Source of the DNA: Gp1-AA145 sp963757135
Lineage (GTDB): Bacteria; Acidobacteriota; Terriglobia; Terriglobales; Acidobacteriaceae
Length of the DNA stretch: 64,000 nucleotides
Assembly (NCBI GenBank): GCA_963757135.1
Contig: CAVWQE010000004.1
Span: forward strand, 372,001 to 436,000
Direction: 5' to 3'
Below, piece by piece: positions 35,476 to 44,540 of the stretch; position 1 is the stretch's first letter; every line of letters starts with the position of its first letter. Made by a program: the position numbers and the translations under genes. Under the pieces are notes generated by a model, which did not search any database, had not been told where the DNA came from, and was given only the letters and a program-made list of their open reading frames with translations.

Positions 35476-36465
35476 TTAACGCTGCTGGGCGACGGCGCGG
35501 CGCAGTGCGGCAACATTGCGATTATGCTCTTCAAGTGAGTTGGCAAAACGGTGATGTCCGTTGCCATCACTTACAAAATAAAAATATTGAGTTTGCGCGG
35601 GATGGAGAGCTGCTGCCAGGGAACTTTTCCCAGGATTGGCGATCGGCCCCGGTGGCAGCCCCGAATGCCGGTAAGTGTTATACGGGGAATCGAATTGCAT
35701 GTCGTCATGATGCAGCGCGCCGCCGTACGTTCCACTCAGCAGTTCCGCATAAATAACGCTGGGATCGGCCTGTAAAGGAATGTGAGCAGCCAGACGGTTG
35801 GCATAAACGCTGGCGACTTCAGGTCGCTCGTCAGGGACCGCCGTTTCCTTCTCGATAATGGAAGCCAGAGTGACGGTTTTTTGCACATCGCCGGACATTC
35901 CGAGTTCAGCGGCGCGCAGGCGAAATTCTTTCACCATCTCCGCAGCCATATCATGCATGCTTTGGGTGCGGGTGAACTCGTAGGTGTTCGGAAAGAGATA
36001 GCCTTCGAGAGACGTGGCTTGCGGGGCGAAGTCGGAAATCAGAGCGGTGTCTCTGGTGGCGACCTTCAGGAAATTTTCGGCCGGCCCCAGTCCGGCATTC
36101 TGGATCGCGTTGGCGATGTCGAACATGTTGAAGCCTTCAGGAATGACGACGGTGTGAACATATACGTCGCCGCGAACAAGCCGCCTGTGTACGTCGAGAA
36201 CGTTGGCGTCGCGTTCGAACAGATACTCACCGGCCTTGAGCGAAGGACGGCGGTGGAACGAGTGCCAAAGAACGAAAGCATCACGACTGCGAATTACGCC
36301 TGCGGATTTCAGTTCGCGAGCAATGCGGCGGGTGGAGTAACCCGGGCGGAGCATGACGAATTTCTGGCCGCCGGGAGACAAGGGCACCAGCAGGCCATAA
36401 GCCAGCCATCCTGCAACGGCAAGCAACAGCAGAAACGTGAACAGGAAAAGCTTACGCACCTTCAT
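35476..36465 (-). CDS. mltG: endolytic murein transglycosylase MltG
   Basis: 329 residues, close to the E. coli protein (340). One N-terminal membrane helix (about 5-25), a LysM-like subdomain (YSTRRIARELKSAGVIRS), then the catalytic YceG domain with the active Glu in LASIIEKETAV, plus YANRLAAHIPLQADPSVIYA and SPYNTYRHSGLPPGPIANPG. It cleaves nascent glycan strands at the inner membrane and sets their length. Followed by the lipoprotein gene in the same direction. Confidence 0.96.
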   Translation of the reverse strand: MKVRKLFLFTFLLLLAVAGWLAYGLLVPLSPGGQKFVMLRPGYSTRRIARELKSAGVIRSRDAFVLWHSFHRRPSLKAGEYLFERDANVLDVHRRLVRGDVYVHTVVIPEGFNMFDIANAIQNAGLGPAENFLKVATRDTALISDFAPQATSLEGYLFPNTYEFTRTQSMHDMAAEMVKEFRLRAAELGMSGDVQKTVTLASIIEKETAVPDERPEVASVYANRLAAHIPLQADPSVIYAELLSGTYGGALHHDDMQFDSPYNTYRHSGLPPGPIANPGKSSLAAALHPAQTQYFYFVSDGNGHHRFANSLEEHNRNVAALRRAVAQQR

Positions 36466-36540
36466 AGTTTAGAAGATGAGTGAGTGGAAGCTGGTTTACC
36501 AAAGGACTACGGAGGACATTGCATCATTGGGGGATATCAG

Positions 36541-36587
36541 GCCCTAAAGGGCACATTATTTTGCTTTTCAACGCGGCTCTAAAGAGC
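36541..36587. repeat. two short extragenic hairpins
   Basis: GCCC-TAAA-GGGC (36541-36552) and GCTCT-AA-AGAGC (36576-36587). They are of the same style as the hairpin clusters near 58.4 and 59.3 kb and lie in the gap between mltG and the deacetylase. Confidence 0.5.
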
Positions 36588-36672
36588 TCTTCCACGGATT
36601 CTCCCGTCGAGTGAGTCCGTTCGGATTCGTTCCCTTGCGGAGCCATATTTATGGGCTGACCAGCGAGCCTCA

Positions 36673-38052
36673 TCAATATTTCAGTTGGCCCGCGACGTAA
36701 GGGCTGACTTTGACGAAGACGCTTTCGTGCAGGAGTTCCCGACCTCCTGCAGACGCAGTGACTCTGATTTCTGCAAATTGGTCGCTTAATTGAGCCGGCG
36801 CGAGAAGGGGCAAGGCGAGCGTCGTCCGCCTGTTTGGCGGTACAACCACGGGCTGGGGATTGGCCTTTTGCCTCCAGCCGGCAGGCAGAATAAGCGAGGG
36901 AGCCACCGTTGCCGGCTGCGAAGAGTTGTTGCGCACCAGCAGCGGAATGGTGAGCGTGTCGTTGGGCTGGACGGCAATCTCGGGAGGTCGTGAATATAAC
37001 GATGACAAGTCGTGCGCGCACCAGAACTCTCGATAGAAGCCCCACGGTCCGCTGAGTTCTACTTGAAGGTCGCTTTTAGCTTCAGCAACGTGGACCGGGG
37101 GAGGCGCGAACGGGATTGGCGAGGAATCGATTCCGTCGAAAACGTCGCTTGTGGGCGAGGTCTTCACATACGATTTCGCCAGCCACAGGCGCGCAGGGTC
37201 GGCGAGATATCCAACTTGCTGCAGCTTCGCGATGGCGGCGTCAAGATCTTTGCCGGCTTCGATCTGGCGATTCAGTTTGGGATCGAATGACTGGGTGTAA
37301 TAAGGAGCGGCAGCCTGCGCCGCGAGTTCCAGATAAGAGACATGGCGTGATGGCGACATGTCCTTGCCGGAATATTCGGGCCCATGGCCCTGCATGAACG
37401 TGCTGTCAAAAGCATCGGTGAAGTAGAAAAGCCTTTTAGCTTGCCATGGGCTCAGCCCTTCCAGCGCATTTTCAAATTGGCGGATGGGGGCGGCGACCTG
37501 CCATGGAAAGGCAGTCGGGTCGCCTGACATGTCAAACGCCTGAGTTGCGATCACGCCCGAAGCCTGATGGTCTCCGTGGTTTTCACCGGCGACGCTGCTG
37601 GGTAGCCAGGTCATCACAACTTCAGGGCGGGTCAGGCGAAAGATGCGTACGACCTGCTCCAGCACGGACGCGCTCGGCCATACTGCGAGAGACACCAGCA
37701 CGTTCTGGCTGGCGGTATCGCGGCCATCAAGAAACCAAACATTGGTGATTCCGAGAACACTCATCGCACGCCGGCCTTCGATTTCGCGCACGACGCCCAG
37801 CGCCCGAGCATGCTCACGGCCCTCGGAGTTCGAACCCGAGTCACCGCGGGTGCAATACACAACCGCAACCCGTTTGTGCTGATCGAAGATGGCGCGCGCC
37901 AGATAGGTAGTGATCAGAGTGTCATCGTCGGGATGGGCAATAACAACGAGGATGTCGGCTTTGTAGCGCTCGTCCGGGGCCGAGTTCTGGGCGATGGAGA
38001 GAGTGGAAAAAAAGCAAACCGCAGAGATTGCGAAGCGCAATAGCTTTTTCAT
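36673..38052 (-). CDS. exported PIG-L (LmbE-type) deacetylase with C-terminal beta domain
   Basis: 459 residues from ATG 38050-38052; ATG 38067 would add five. Signal peptide MKKLLRFAISAVCFFSTLSIAQ. The PIG-L domain has zinc ligands AHPDDD near residue 40 and NHGDHQASG near 165. These enzymes remove acyl groups from GlcNAc-type sugars. The C-terminal region (ETLTIPLLVRNN type strands; LPAGW) resembles a NEW3-like beta sandwich. Export suggests action on extracellular or envelope glycans. Substrate unknown. Confidence 0.88.
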   Translation of the reverse strand: MKKLLRFAISAVCFFSTLSIAQNSAPDERYKADILVVIAHPDDDTLITTYLARAIFDQHKRVAVVYCTRGDSGSNSEGREHARALGVVREIEGRRAMSVLGITNVWFLDGRDTASQNVLVSLAVWPSASVLEQVVRIFRLTRPEVVMTWLPSSVAGENHGDHQASGVIATQAFDMSGDPTAFPWQVAAPIRQFENALEGLSPWQAKRLFYFTDAFDSTFMQGHGPEYSGKDMSPSRHVSYLELAAQAAAPYYTQSFDPKLNRQIEAGKDLDAAIAKLQQVGYLADPARLWLAKSYVKTSPTSDVFDGIDSSPIPFAPPPVHVAEAKSDLQVELSGPWGFYREFWCAHDLSSLYSRPPEIAVQPNDTLTIPLLVRNNSSQPATVAPSLILPAGWRQKANPQPVVVPPNRRTTLALPLLAPAQLSDQFAEIRVTASAGGRELLHESVFVKVSPYVAGQLKY

Positions 38053-38067
38053 GAAGATCAAAAGCAT

Positions 38068-38101
38068 TTAACCGCAAAGGACGCAAAGTACGCAAAGGAA
38101 A
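38068..38101. repeat. single arm of CGCAAAG word repeat
   Basis: ACCGCAAAGGACGCAAAGTACGC... carries three copies of (C/T)GCAAAG spaced 9-10 bases apart. No second arm is obvious nearby. Confidence 0.4.
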
Positions 38102-38153
38102 CCGGCTGGAAAATTCTTCGCCAGCGCGCTAAATAGTAGCTCGCACCATTTAA

Positions 38154-38816
38154 TCAGCCGATTCTCCTGGCGTCTTCGAAGGCGTGTTTCTTTTCCAGAT
38201 CGGCTTGGGCACTCTTCATGTCAGCTTCAAATTTTTCCGACTGCGCCATGAGCGCCGCATTGGCCGAAGCCCATTCGCCCTCGATGGTCATCAATCCGGA
38301 CTCAGCCATGCCGCGGGCAACTTCGAGCACGTGTGCGACGTTGCTTTCGACGTAAAGCGCTTCGGTGGGATCGCCGATCCAGACGTTGCCGCCCACCAGG
38401 CGGGTCTGCCAAAAAACTTTGCGCGCGAGCAATATCGCGATCTGCTCGTCCGTCGCCTTGCCGAAGGCCCACTTGTTGCGCTTGAAATCGTAGTAGCGAC
38501 TCGAGAATTGGACCGGGACAAGCTTTCCGGATTTCAGGAATTCCAGTTGCCGACGGTCAACTTCCTTGCGCAGAGAGTTGATGATCGGAGCTTCGGTGTC
38601 TTTGGCTTCGAGTGAAGGCAGAACCTCACGGACGGTCACGGAGAGATTGACGGCAACGGGCGCGTGCAGGCCGTCGGAGTTCCCCAGCTTCACGTCACCG
38701 TGCAGCACCCAGAAATCGGCGCCCGACCCGGACTTATGAAAGGGCCACGTCAAATCGACAAAGAGCGGAAAGCCGGCAAGGGTGACGTAAACGGTTCGCT
38801 TTTGGGCATCGCTCAT
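38154..38816 (-). CDS. conserved hypothetical protein
   Basis: 220 residues from ATG 38814-38816, with GGAG upstream. The longer frame to 38894 adds a non-homologous leader. Begins MSDAQKRTVYVTLAGFPLFVDLTWPF, then soluble alpha/beta sequence with LVPVQFSSRYYDFKRNKWAFGKATDEQIAILLARKVFW, ending in a charged helix (FEADMKSAQADLEKKHAFEDARR). No domain is recognised. It seems cytoplasmic. Stands between the deacetylase and the pseudo-receiver gene on the same strand. Confidence 0.68.
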   Translation of the reverse strand: MSDAQKRTVYVTLAGFPLFVDLTWPFHKSGSGADFWVLHGDVKLGNSDGLHAPVAVNLSVTVREVLPSLEAKDTEAPIINSLRKEVDRRQLEFLKSGKLVPVQFSSRYYDFKRNKWAFGKATDEQIAILLARKVFWQTRLVGGNVWIGDPTEALYVESNVAHVLEVARGMAESGLMTIEGEWASANAALMAQSEKFEADMKSAQADLEKKHAFEDARRIG

Positions 38817-38945
38817 TTGTAGATCGTTCTCCGCGGAAGCATGAAACAGAATTCTACGACCCGGATGAGGTTGAGGGCAAAAGCGGATTAGCAAAGAAAG
38901 CGCGGACCCGGAGGTCCGCGCTCGATTTAGATGAGGCGGTAGAAG

Positions 38946-39326
38946 CTATCTTCCCGCGCCGGCTGCGGCTGCCTTGGGTTGCAGCGAATCGATCTTGCGC
39001 AGAAGGTAATCCATGCTCTCGCCGGTTTCGGTGTTCGCATCAACGTAGTGATGGCCCGAACCGTCGGTGTGCATGACTACCACTTTCGTCGCTTGGCTGG
39101 CCTTCTTTGCCATGAAAGGCAGGTGATGGCGGTCGTTGCGGCTGAGAGTCGCGCCGAGAACAATGAAGTCGAACTTCGACTGATTAATGGCATCCAGCGC
39201 GGCTTTGCGCCCCACGGCCGTTTGCACGCTAAAACCGGCCTTCTGCAGCTCTTCTGCTCCAGCCGACAGCACCTGCTCGTTCAGCTCAGTGTAGAGAACT
39301 TTCAACGACGAATTGGGTTTTGACAT
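38946..39326 (-). CDS. degenerate (pseudo-) receiver domain protein
   Basis: 126 residues. The fold of a receiver can be followed (LKVLYTELNEQVLSAGAEELQKAGFSVQTAVGRKAALDAI; FDFIVLGATLSRNDRHHLPFMAKK; TKVVVMHTDG), but the phosphoacceptor is G58 (IVLGATL) and the acidic pair is TE rather than DD. It cannot be phosphorylated in the normal way. AGGAGCT before ATG 39324-39326 supports the start. Unlike the island receivers it has an Ala-rich C-terminal tail. Function unknown. Confidence 0.72.
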   Translation of the reverse strand: MSKPNSSLKVLYTELNEQVLSAGAEELQKAGFSVQTAVGRKAALDAINQSKFDFIVLGATLSRNDRHHLPFMAKKASQATKVVVMHTDGSGHHYVDANTETGESMDYLLRKIDSLQPKAAAAGAGR

Positions 39327-39503
39327 GCAGAGCTCCTGGAAGGAACGTTAGCAATGTCTGGACGGGTTGAGAACATAACCGAAGATCACGCCCGAAGGGT
39401 ACCGGGAATGCCGGGGAAAGGCTGCCTGCTGCGCCTGATAGCAGCTGATTCAACATGGATTTGCATGCGTCTGTTACATTATTGCCGAAAGGAATTCGGG
39501 AAA

Positions 39504-39974
39504 ATGCGCACTTTCATGTTGGTGCTTGCTGCGAGTTTAGCGTTCTCGGCCGGCGCCCTGGCTCAAGACACTCAGAGCACGTATTGCAACTTCGATGACG
39601 GCAATCAGGTCAGTGTTCAATATTCTCCCACTGTAAAAGAACAGCCTCGGAACGGTCATATCTGGGGGCCGAGCATAACGCTATATGTTCAAACGCCGCT
39701 CACTCTCAGCGGTTCGGCAATAGGACTTGGCGCGTATTCGTTGTATCTGATTCCGGACAAGAAGAATTGGACCCTCATCGTCAACCGGAATGTGACGGCT
39801 GGGGCGGCCTATGACTCGGCCCAGGATGTGGCCCGGGCGCAGATGGATATCGGCGAAATTCCCCAGCCCGTCAAGACGCTGCAACTTTCGTTCGGACATA
39901 TGGGCCCGAAGCAGTGCAACCTGCGCGTCTATTATGAGAAGGTCGGGGCATTCACTGACTTCATGGAAAAGTGA
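39504..39974 (+). CDS. exported DUF2911 protein
   Basis: 156 residues from ATG 39504 (AAGGAA upstream). Signal peptide MRTFMLVLAASLAFSAGALAQ. The body has the DUF2911 pattern of a beta sandwich with ITLYVQTPLTLSG, LGAYSLYLIPDKKNWTLIVNR and LQLSFGHMGPKQCNLRVYYEKV. Function unknown; exported proteins of this family are common in Acidobacteria and Bacteroidetes. Divergent from the pseudo-receiver gene. Confidence 0.82.
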   Translation: MRTFMLVLAASLAFSAGALAQDTQSTYCNFDDGNQVSVQYSPTVKEQPRNGHIWGPSITLYVQTPLTLSGSAIGLGAYSLYLIPDKKNWTLIVNRNVTAGAAYDSAQDVARAQMDIGEIPQPVKTLQLSFGHMGPKQCNLRVYYEKVGAFTDFMEK

Positions 39975-40066
39975 GGCCTGGATCGATCTATTTTGAATTC
40001 GTCCAACTTACCCGCGTTTGACCTCGTCCTTAAGCTCCTTAATAATGCACTCCTGCAGGTCTTCTT

Positions 40067-42769
40067 TTGATCGGTTCAACCATTTCGCATTTCAAGATTG
40101 TTCGTGAGCTGGGCAGCGGCGGCATGGGTGTGGTCTATGAAGCCGAAGACCTGACGCTCGGCCGCCGGGTTGCGCTGAAATTCCTGCCCCGCGATGTCAC
40201 GCTCACGCCACAGGCGCTGGAACGTTTTCGCATGGAAGCGCGCACGGCCTCTTCTCTGAACCACGAAAATATCTGCACTATTTACGAAGTGAACGAGCAT
40301 GACGGCCAGCCATTCATCGTGATGGAGTTGCTGGAAGGCGAGCCGCTTTCCGCGCGGCTGCTGGGCCGCCCATTCACCAACGAGCAGCTTCTGGATATTG
40401 CAATTCAGGTTTCGGATGCGCTTGACGCGGCGCATCGCCGCGGCATCATTCATCGCGACATCAAGCCAGCGAACATTTTCATCACCACACGCGGGCGCGC
40501 AAAAGTGCTGGACTTTGGGCTGGCCAAGCTGGCGCGGGAACATGAGCAGGCGTCAGTAGCCGCGGGGACAACCATCGACAGCCCGATGCTGACCAGTCCG
40601 GGATCGACGGTGGGCACCGTGGCTTACATGTCACCGGAGCAGGCACGCGGCGAAGAAGTGGACGCGCGCGCTGATCTGTTCAGCTTTGGGGCGGTGTTAT
40701 ATCAGGCCGCGACCGGAAAGCTTCCTTTCGATGGGCCGACGCCGGCAGTTATTTTTCACGCGATTCTGGAGAAGAACCCTCCGCCGGCGACGGATGTCAA
40801 TCCGATGCTGCCGCCGGCATTTAACGAAGTGATCCAAAAATGTTTGGAGAAGGACCCCGATCTGCGCTGCCAGAGCGCGGCGGAATTGCGGGCCGACCTC
40901 AAGCGCATCAAGCGAGGATCAGGCACCAGCTCAGGACGAGTGGACTCGGCGACTGCGCCATCCTCGGGGGCGCGGGTGGCAGCAGCGCCCAGTCAATCTT
41001 CAAATGCGGCGGTACTGGCTGAAGCGAAGCGTCACAAGTGGCGCCTGATTCTTACGCCCGTCATTACTGCGCTGATAATTCTGGGGTACGTGGCCTACAA
41101 ACAGTTCTCTTCTCCGAATACGGTCATCCACCCGTTGAACATGCAGATTTCGAAGGTGACGGAAAATGGCGCGGCCACCTCTGGCGCCATTTCGCCAGAC
41201 GGGCGTTACGCCGCCTTCGTCAAACGTGGCGAGCAGGAGAGCCTCTGGGTAAAGCAGATCGCGACCGGGAGTGAGGCACAGGTGGTTGCGCCGGGGCTGG
41301 GACGATTCATCAATCGACCAACCTTTTCGCCGGATGGAAATTACATCTACTTTGAACACAGCGATCCGCAAGACGAGGACGAAAATGATCTCCTGTCGGT
41401 CGCCAGCCTGGGGGGGTCGCCGCAACGCGTTCTTAGCGATATCACCACGCCAGTCAGCTTCTCCCCTGACGGCAAGCAGATCGTCTTTGTTCACTACGAT
41501 CCGGGCGAAAAGAAGTCGCAACTGGTGGTCGCGGGCAGCGACGGCGCCAATCGGCACGTAATTGTCGAGCGCGAGCAACTGGCTATCAGCGGAGCCGCGC
41601 CTTCCTGGTCGGGAGACGGAGCGCTCATTGCGGTAGCGCAATATGAACTTGGCAAGCAGGGCCTGAGTTCAATCCTAATCTTCAAGCCTGACGGCACCGA
41701 GGTGAAATCATTTCCGTGTCCATTTCTGGTGGACGGCATCAGCTGGTTGCCGGACTCAAGCGGAATGTTTCTGCAAGTTCGCGGGCCTGAAAGCAATTTT
41801 CGCAGGCAAATCAAGTTTCAGCCGTATCCATCGGGTCCGGTTCAAAACGTCACCAATGATTTGAACGAATATTTTGATATCACGGTCACGGCTGACGGCA
41901 GGGGCTTGGCGACCATTCAACAGCAGCAATCGTCGGCGGTGTACGTGGGAAGCGTGCCGTCCAAGTGGCCGGGAGAGATCAAGATGAATCCGGCTCCCGT
42001 GACCACTGGACAGGCTGAGGGCGGATGGTTGCAGTGGTCGCCTGATGGAAGAATATTTTTCGAGGATTCGGACTTCCACAGTTTCCGGATGAATGCCGAC
42101 GGCAGCTCGCGCGCGCGGGTTCCGGATCGCGAAACCAACGCCGCCTTTGGAAGTTCGTGCGGCCCTGATGCGGTCGTATTTGCCGAAATCAAAGACAACA
42201 TGCTCAATCTCTACCGGCAGAACACCACGACCGGGGAAATCAAACAATTGACGTCGGAGCGCGACAGCGAATCTCCTGTTTGCACGCGGGACGGGAAGAC
42301 GGTCTATTACATAGATAACCTGGATGGCCCTGCTCTGAAACGAGTTTCGACGGCTGGCGGAGCTCCCGAAGTGGTCGCCCAGAGCGCGGCCAATGGCAGC
42401 TCATTGTCTCCTGATGACAGGCGGATCGCTTTTTTCCAGTTTTCCGGGGGGGTGAGCGTGCATAAGGTTTCAATCGTGATCAAGAACCTGGATGGCAGCG
42501 GGCAGGTTGAATTGCCTTCTACCGGAGTAGTGAACAGGCCTGGATGGGCGCCGGACGGAAAAGCTCTGGTTGTAGCCAAGCGCACCGGTTCGGGCGCAAA
42601 TCTGTTTTATCAGCCACTGGATGGCAGCCCACCAACTCAACTGACGCACTTCGATACTGAACCGCTCTGGGTAGCTGCATACGGGTTTTCTCCCGATGGC
42701 AAGCAGATCGCAGTCACACGCGCCCGCGTCAATGATGCTGACCTGGTGATGTTCAAGAATTTCCGGTAG
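40067..42769 (+). CDS. serine/threonine protein kinase with TolB-like (PD40) propeller
   Basis: 900 residues; starts at TTG 40067 (MIGSTISHFKIVRELGSGGMGVVYEAEDL), which aligns with the usual start of bacterial Hanks kinases. Kinase domain about 1-285: G-loop GSGGMG, VAIK-type Lys in RRVALKF, HRDIKPANIFI, LDFGLAK and the APE-equivalent MSPEQARGEEVD. A Ser/Ala linker precedes a membrane helix (WRLILTPVITALIILGYVAY, about 325-344). The extracytoplasmic part (about 360-900) is a run of PD40/WD-like blades, each with SPDG or equivalent (SFSPDGKQIVF; SWSGDG; SLSPDDRRIAFF; GFSPDGKQIAVT). The propeller probably senses a ligand or partner. Very common in Acidobacteria. Confidence 0.93.
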   Translation: MIGSTISHFKIVRELGSGGMGVVYEAEDLTLGRRVALKFLPRDVTLTPQALERFRMEARTASSLNHENICTIYEVNEHDGQPFIVMELLEGEPLSARLLGRPFTNEQLLDIAIQVSDALDAAHRRGIIHRDIKPANIFITTRGRAKVLDFGLAKLAREHEQASVAAGTTIDSPMLTSPGSTVGTVAYMSPEQARGEEVDARADLFSFGAVLYQAATGKLPFDGPTPAVIFHAILEKNPPPATDVNPMLPPAFNEVIQKCLEKDPDLRCQSAAELRADLKRIKRGSGTSSGRVDSATAPSSGARVAAAPSQSSNAAVLAEAKRHKWRLILTPVITALIILGYVAYKQFSSPNTVIHPLNMQISKVTENGAATSGAISPDGRYAAFVKRGEQESLWVKQIATGSEAQVVAPGLGRFINRPTFSPDGNYIYFEHSDPQDEDENDLLSVASLGGSPQRVLSDITTPVSFSPDGKQIVFVHYDPGEKKSQLVVAGSDGANRHVIVEREQLAISGAAPSWSGDGALIAVAQYELGKQGLSSILIFKPDGTEVKSFPCPFLVDGISWLPDSSGMFLQVRGPESNFRRQIKFQPYPSGPVQNVTNDLNEYFDITVTADGRGLATIQQQQSSAVYVGSVPSKWPGEIKMNPAPVTTGQAEGGWLQWSPDGRIFFEDSDFHSFRMNADGSSRARVPDRETNAAFGSSCGPDAVVFAEIKDNMLNLYRQNTTTGEIKQLTSERDSESPVCTRDGKTVYYIDNLDGPALKRVSTAGGAPEVVAQSAANGSSLSPDDRRIAFFQFSGGVSVHKVSIVIKNLDGSGQVELPSTGVVNRPGWAPDGKALVVAKRTGSGANLFYQPLDGSPPTQLTHFDTEPLWVAAYGFSPDGKQIAVTRARVNDADLVMFKNFR

Positions 42770-42814
42770 CCCACGATGTGAGAGCGCGGGCTGTCGCGCG
42801 ACTAGAATATTCGT

Positions 42815-43840
42815 ATGAAGGCCGCAGTCCTGAGCACGCCCGCTCCGATTTCAACTTCTCCTCTCAAGATCGAAGACATTCCAACACCGGAACCAAAGCC
42901 CGGGCACGTCTTACTGAAGGTACGCGCCTGCGGCGTTTGCCGCACTGACTTGCACATTGTTGAAGGAGAGTTGCCGCCGCGCAATCCGCGAATCACTCCG
43001 GGGCACCAGATTGTGGGAGAAATCGTGGCGGGAGAAATTCCGGAAATCCGCGGTGGAGCGACGGGCGCCTCGCGTCCACTTTCAAAGGGCGCTCGCGTCG
43101 GAGTTTCGTGGATGGGGGGTGTGGACGGCACTTGCTTTTATTGCCTCCACGAAATGGAGAATCTGTGCGACTCGCCGACGTTCACCGGATACTCAGTGAA
43201 TGGTGGCTACGCCGAATACGCTCTCGCCCGAGCTGATTTCTGCTTTCCGATTCCCGCCGCACTCGACGATCTCCACGCCGCGCCGCTGCTGTGCGCAGGC
43301 ATCATCGGCTTCCGCGCTTTGCGGGTCGCCGGAGTTGAGAAAGGCGATCGCGTGGGATTGTTCGGCTTCGGCGCGTCGGCGCATCTTGCCATTCGTGTCT
43401 TGCAAGCATGGAAGTGCACGGTTTACGTTTCCACCCGTGGCGAGTCACATCGCAAGTTGGCTGAGTCGCTCGGCGCGACCTGGGTTGGAGCTGAACAGGG
43501 GCGTCCGCCGGTCGAACTCGATCGCGCGATCACCTTCGCCCCCAGCGGCGACGTCGTCATCGCAGCGCTGGCGAGTTTGCGCAAAGGCGGAGTGGTCGCG
43601 ATCAATGCGATTCATCTCGACCGTATTCCGCAATTCGATTACGACAAACTGCTGTGGGGCGAGCGTCAGATCCGCAGCGTCGCCAATATGACCCGCACCG
43701 ACGCACGCGATTTCCTGCAACTGGCGGCAGACATAAAGCTCACCTCGAAAGTGACTTCGTTTCCGCTAGCCAAAGTCAATGAATCGCTGATGGCAGTCAA
43801 GAACGATGCTATTGATGGGGCGGCGGTGGTGGTCCCATAA
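42815..43840 (+). CDS. zinc-dependent alcohol dehydrogenase (MDR family)
   Basis: 341 residues. Catalytic zinc ligands: CGVCRTDLH near residue 40 and GHQIVGE near 66. Structural zinc lobe: GVDGTCFYCLHEMENLC, where three Cys are present and the first is replaced by Asp. Rossmann fold: GVEKGDRVGLFGFGASAHLAIRVLQ. It fits the AdhA-like group (alcohol to aldehyde with NAD(P)). The Asp might still hold zinc or the site may be weakened. Monocistronic; starts 45 bases after the kinase stop. Confidence 0.9.
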   Translation: MKAAVLSTPAPISTSPLKIEDIPTPEPKPGHVLLKVRACGVCRTDLHIVEGELPPRNPRITPGHQIVGEIVAGEIPEIRGGATGASRPLSKGARVGVSWMGGVDGTCFYCLHEMENLCDSPTFTGYSVNGGYAEYALARADFCFPIPAALDDLHAAPLLCAGIIGFRALRVAGVEKGDRVGLFGFGASAHLAIRVLQAWKCTVYVSTRGESHRKLAESLGATWVGAEQGRPPVELDRAITFAPSGDVVIAALASLRKGGVVAINAIHLDRIPQFDYDKLLWGERQIRSVANMTRTDARDFLQLAADIKLTSKVTSFPLAKVNESLMAVKNDAIDGAAVVVP

Positions 43841-43903
43841 AGTCTTTATTCTCTTCGGGCGCTGGTGCAAACTTCAGCTCGTGGGTACAATCCTACTTCT
43901 GCC

Positions 43904-44440
43904 ATGCCGGATGCGCGTCGAGGTCTGATCATAGTGAACACCGGGCCGGGCAAAGGCAAGACCACGGCTGCGATGGGCACGGCTTTCCGCGCAGTTGGTA
44001 ACGGCATGCGCGTGCTCATGCTCCAGTTCATCAAAGGCTCGTGGCATTACGGCGAGCTCGATGCGGCCAAAGCTTTCGGTGACAAGTTCGTAATGAAGCA
44101 GATGGGCCGCGGCTTCGTGAAAGTGGGCGCCGAAAAGCCTGATCCGGAAGACGTTCGCATGGTAGAAGAAGCCTGGGCGGAAGGCGAGCGCGCGATCCAG
44201 TCAGGCGAGTGGGACCTGGTGATCCTGGACGAGATTAACTACGCGATCAGCTACGGCATGCTCGATCCCGCAAAGGTGGCAGAGTCGCTAAAGCGCAAGC
44301 CTGAAATGGTACATGTGATCTTGACGGGGCGGAACGCTCATCCGACAATTGTCGAGCTTGCCGATACGGTGACAGAAATGCGCCAGGTAAAGCATGCATA
44401 TGAAAAGGGCGTAATGGCGCAAAGAGGGATTGAATACTAA
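43904..44440 (+). CDS. cobO: cob(I)yrinic acid a,c-diamide adenosyltransferase (CobO/BtuR family)
   Basis: 178 residues from ATG 43904. P-loop GPGKGKTTAAMG, then MLQFIKGSWHYGEL, VILDEINYAISYGML and VILTGRNAHPTIVELADTVTEM, all diagnostic of CobO. It transfers the adenosyl group from ATP to cob(I)alamin or its precursors. No other cobalamin gene lies in the window, so it probably serves salvage or activation. Its stop codon is the first part of a long inverted repeat. Confidence 0.95.
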   Translation: MPDARRGLIIVNTGPGKGKTTAAMGTAFRAVGNGMRVLMLQFIKGSWHYGELDAAKAFGDKFVMKQMGRGFVKVGAEKPDPEDVRMVEEAWAEGERAIQSGEWDLVILDEINYAISYGMLDPAKVAESLKRKPEMVHVILTGRNAHPTIVELADTVTEMRQVKHAYEKGVMAQRGIEY

Positions 44441-44527
44441 TTTTGTAAGTGAGTAATTTCGTAAATTGGTAATTGAGACCAGAGCGTTAGGGGTTCAAAT
44501 TTACCCGATTACTTAATTACAAAATTA
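44438..44527. repeat. inverted repeat with 30-base arms built from GTAATT words
   Basis: Arms 44438-44467 and 44498-44527 match as reverse complements at 25 of 30 positions, around a 30-base loop. Each arm repeats GTAA(T/A)TT-like words. It starts inside the cobO stop codon and ends 14 bases before accD. Confidence 0.7.
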
Positions 44528-44540
44528 CCCAATTTGTCTT

